From JAFEDN01 sp963712715 (lineage in GTDB: Bacteria > Pseudomonadota > Gammaproteobacteria > Coxiellales > Coxiellaceae), in assembly GCA_963712715.1 (NCBI GenBank), contig CAVQJI010000022.1, positions 3,251-67,250 on the forward strand: a stretch of 64,000 nucleotides of DNA, given 5' to 3'. Made by a program: the position numbers and the translations under genes. Each line of letters starts with the position of its first letter. The stretch's first letter is position 1. A model generated the notes under the pieces. The model was not told where the DNA came from. It did no database searches and was given only the letters and a program-made list of their open reading frames with translations. Positions 63,889 through 64,000 of the stretch are shown piece after piece.

Positions 63889-63962
63889 CGTCAGCGAAGC
63901 AATCCAGTTCGAACTTTGTAGAAATTCTGTACTGGATTGCTTCGCTCACGCTCGCAATGACT
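63886..63962. repeat. Right part of the split attgcgag hairpin
   Basis: GAGCGTCAGCGAAGCAATCC AGT and ACTGGATTGCTTCGCTCACG CTCGCAATGAC are inverted. The missing start of the left arm (GTCATTGCGAG) lies on the other side of the IS at 62,171-62,181. Confidence 0.88.
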
Positions 63963-64000
63963 ATTCTTGCAACCGGTCAGAATTAAATTGAAAAGGTACT

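Overview
The window is a composite of two unrelated genomes. Positions 1 to about 16,945 are GC-rich and carry genes of a type common in Acidobacteriota: a BlaI/M56-peptidase regulatory operon, a DUF6599-like protein, a porin ending in a beta-barrel signature, a REP-associated transposase with its REP hairpins, and an NtrC-family regulator. From about 17,510 to the end the sequence is a Legionellales-like gammaproteobacterium. The order mutS-pncC-recA-recX-alaS-lysC-csrA matches the Legionella/Coxiella arrangement, and large eukaryotic-like proteins of the sort seen in host-associated Legionellales sit between housekeeping genes. Between the two lies a few hundred bases of a third GC-rich source holding the 3' end of a hemolysin III gene. 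A metagenomic assembly chimera is the simplest reading.

Acidobacterial part (1-16.9 kb): most long genes are broken by one or more frameshifts, several at homopolymers. This looks more like uncorrected sequencing error than decay, because conserved domains continue across the breaks. The layout is: a lysine-rich histone-like gene, an outer-membrane protein, tRNA-Thr, REP/RAYT, a blaR1/blaI operon with its double operator, a PD-(D/E)XK nuclease, a small secreted protein, a PP2C phosphatase, an APC permease, a porin, a lytic transglycosylase followed by an AMIN/Amidase_3 enzyme, a DUF6599-like protein, and a truncated NtrC-type regulator.

Legionellales part (17.5-64 kb): housekeeping blocks are bolA/rsfS-yciI-yciB, brnTA, yciO, scpA-scpB-rluB, mutS to csrA with three tRNAs, an MFS transporter, recQ, murI, prpC-prpD, and an MltB-family transglycosylase. 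Between them are candidate secreted effectors: a clan-CD/C80-like protein (20.4-21.8 kb), a Ser/Thr kinase with three 27-residue repeats (25.1-26.6 kb), an R-S-ExE ADP-ribosyltransferase (36.6-37.7 kb), a protein of about 1,280 residues with a poly(A)-polymerase/CCA-transferase-like domain near its C-terminus (41.5-45.3 kb), and three tandem GALA-like leucine-rich-repeat genes (45.3-55.6 kb), two of them damaged. No secretion machinery is present, so effector status is inferred.

This part is also dense in small mobile palindromic repeats: hairpins with the attgcgag motif, MITEs with TA-flanked inverted ends, and a separate family of about 150 bp. One copy of that last family inserted in frame into an LRR gene, adding 54 codons with a 9-bp target duplication. 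Other copies supply the stop codon of pncC and the tail of yciI. An IS1111-type element has split one of the attgcgag hairpins.
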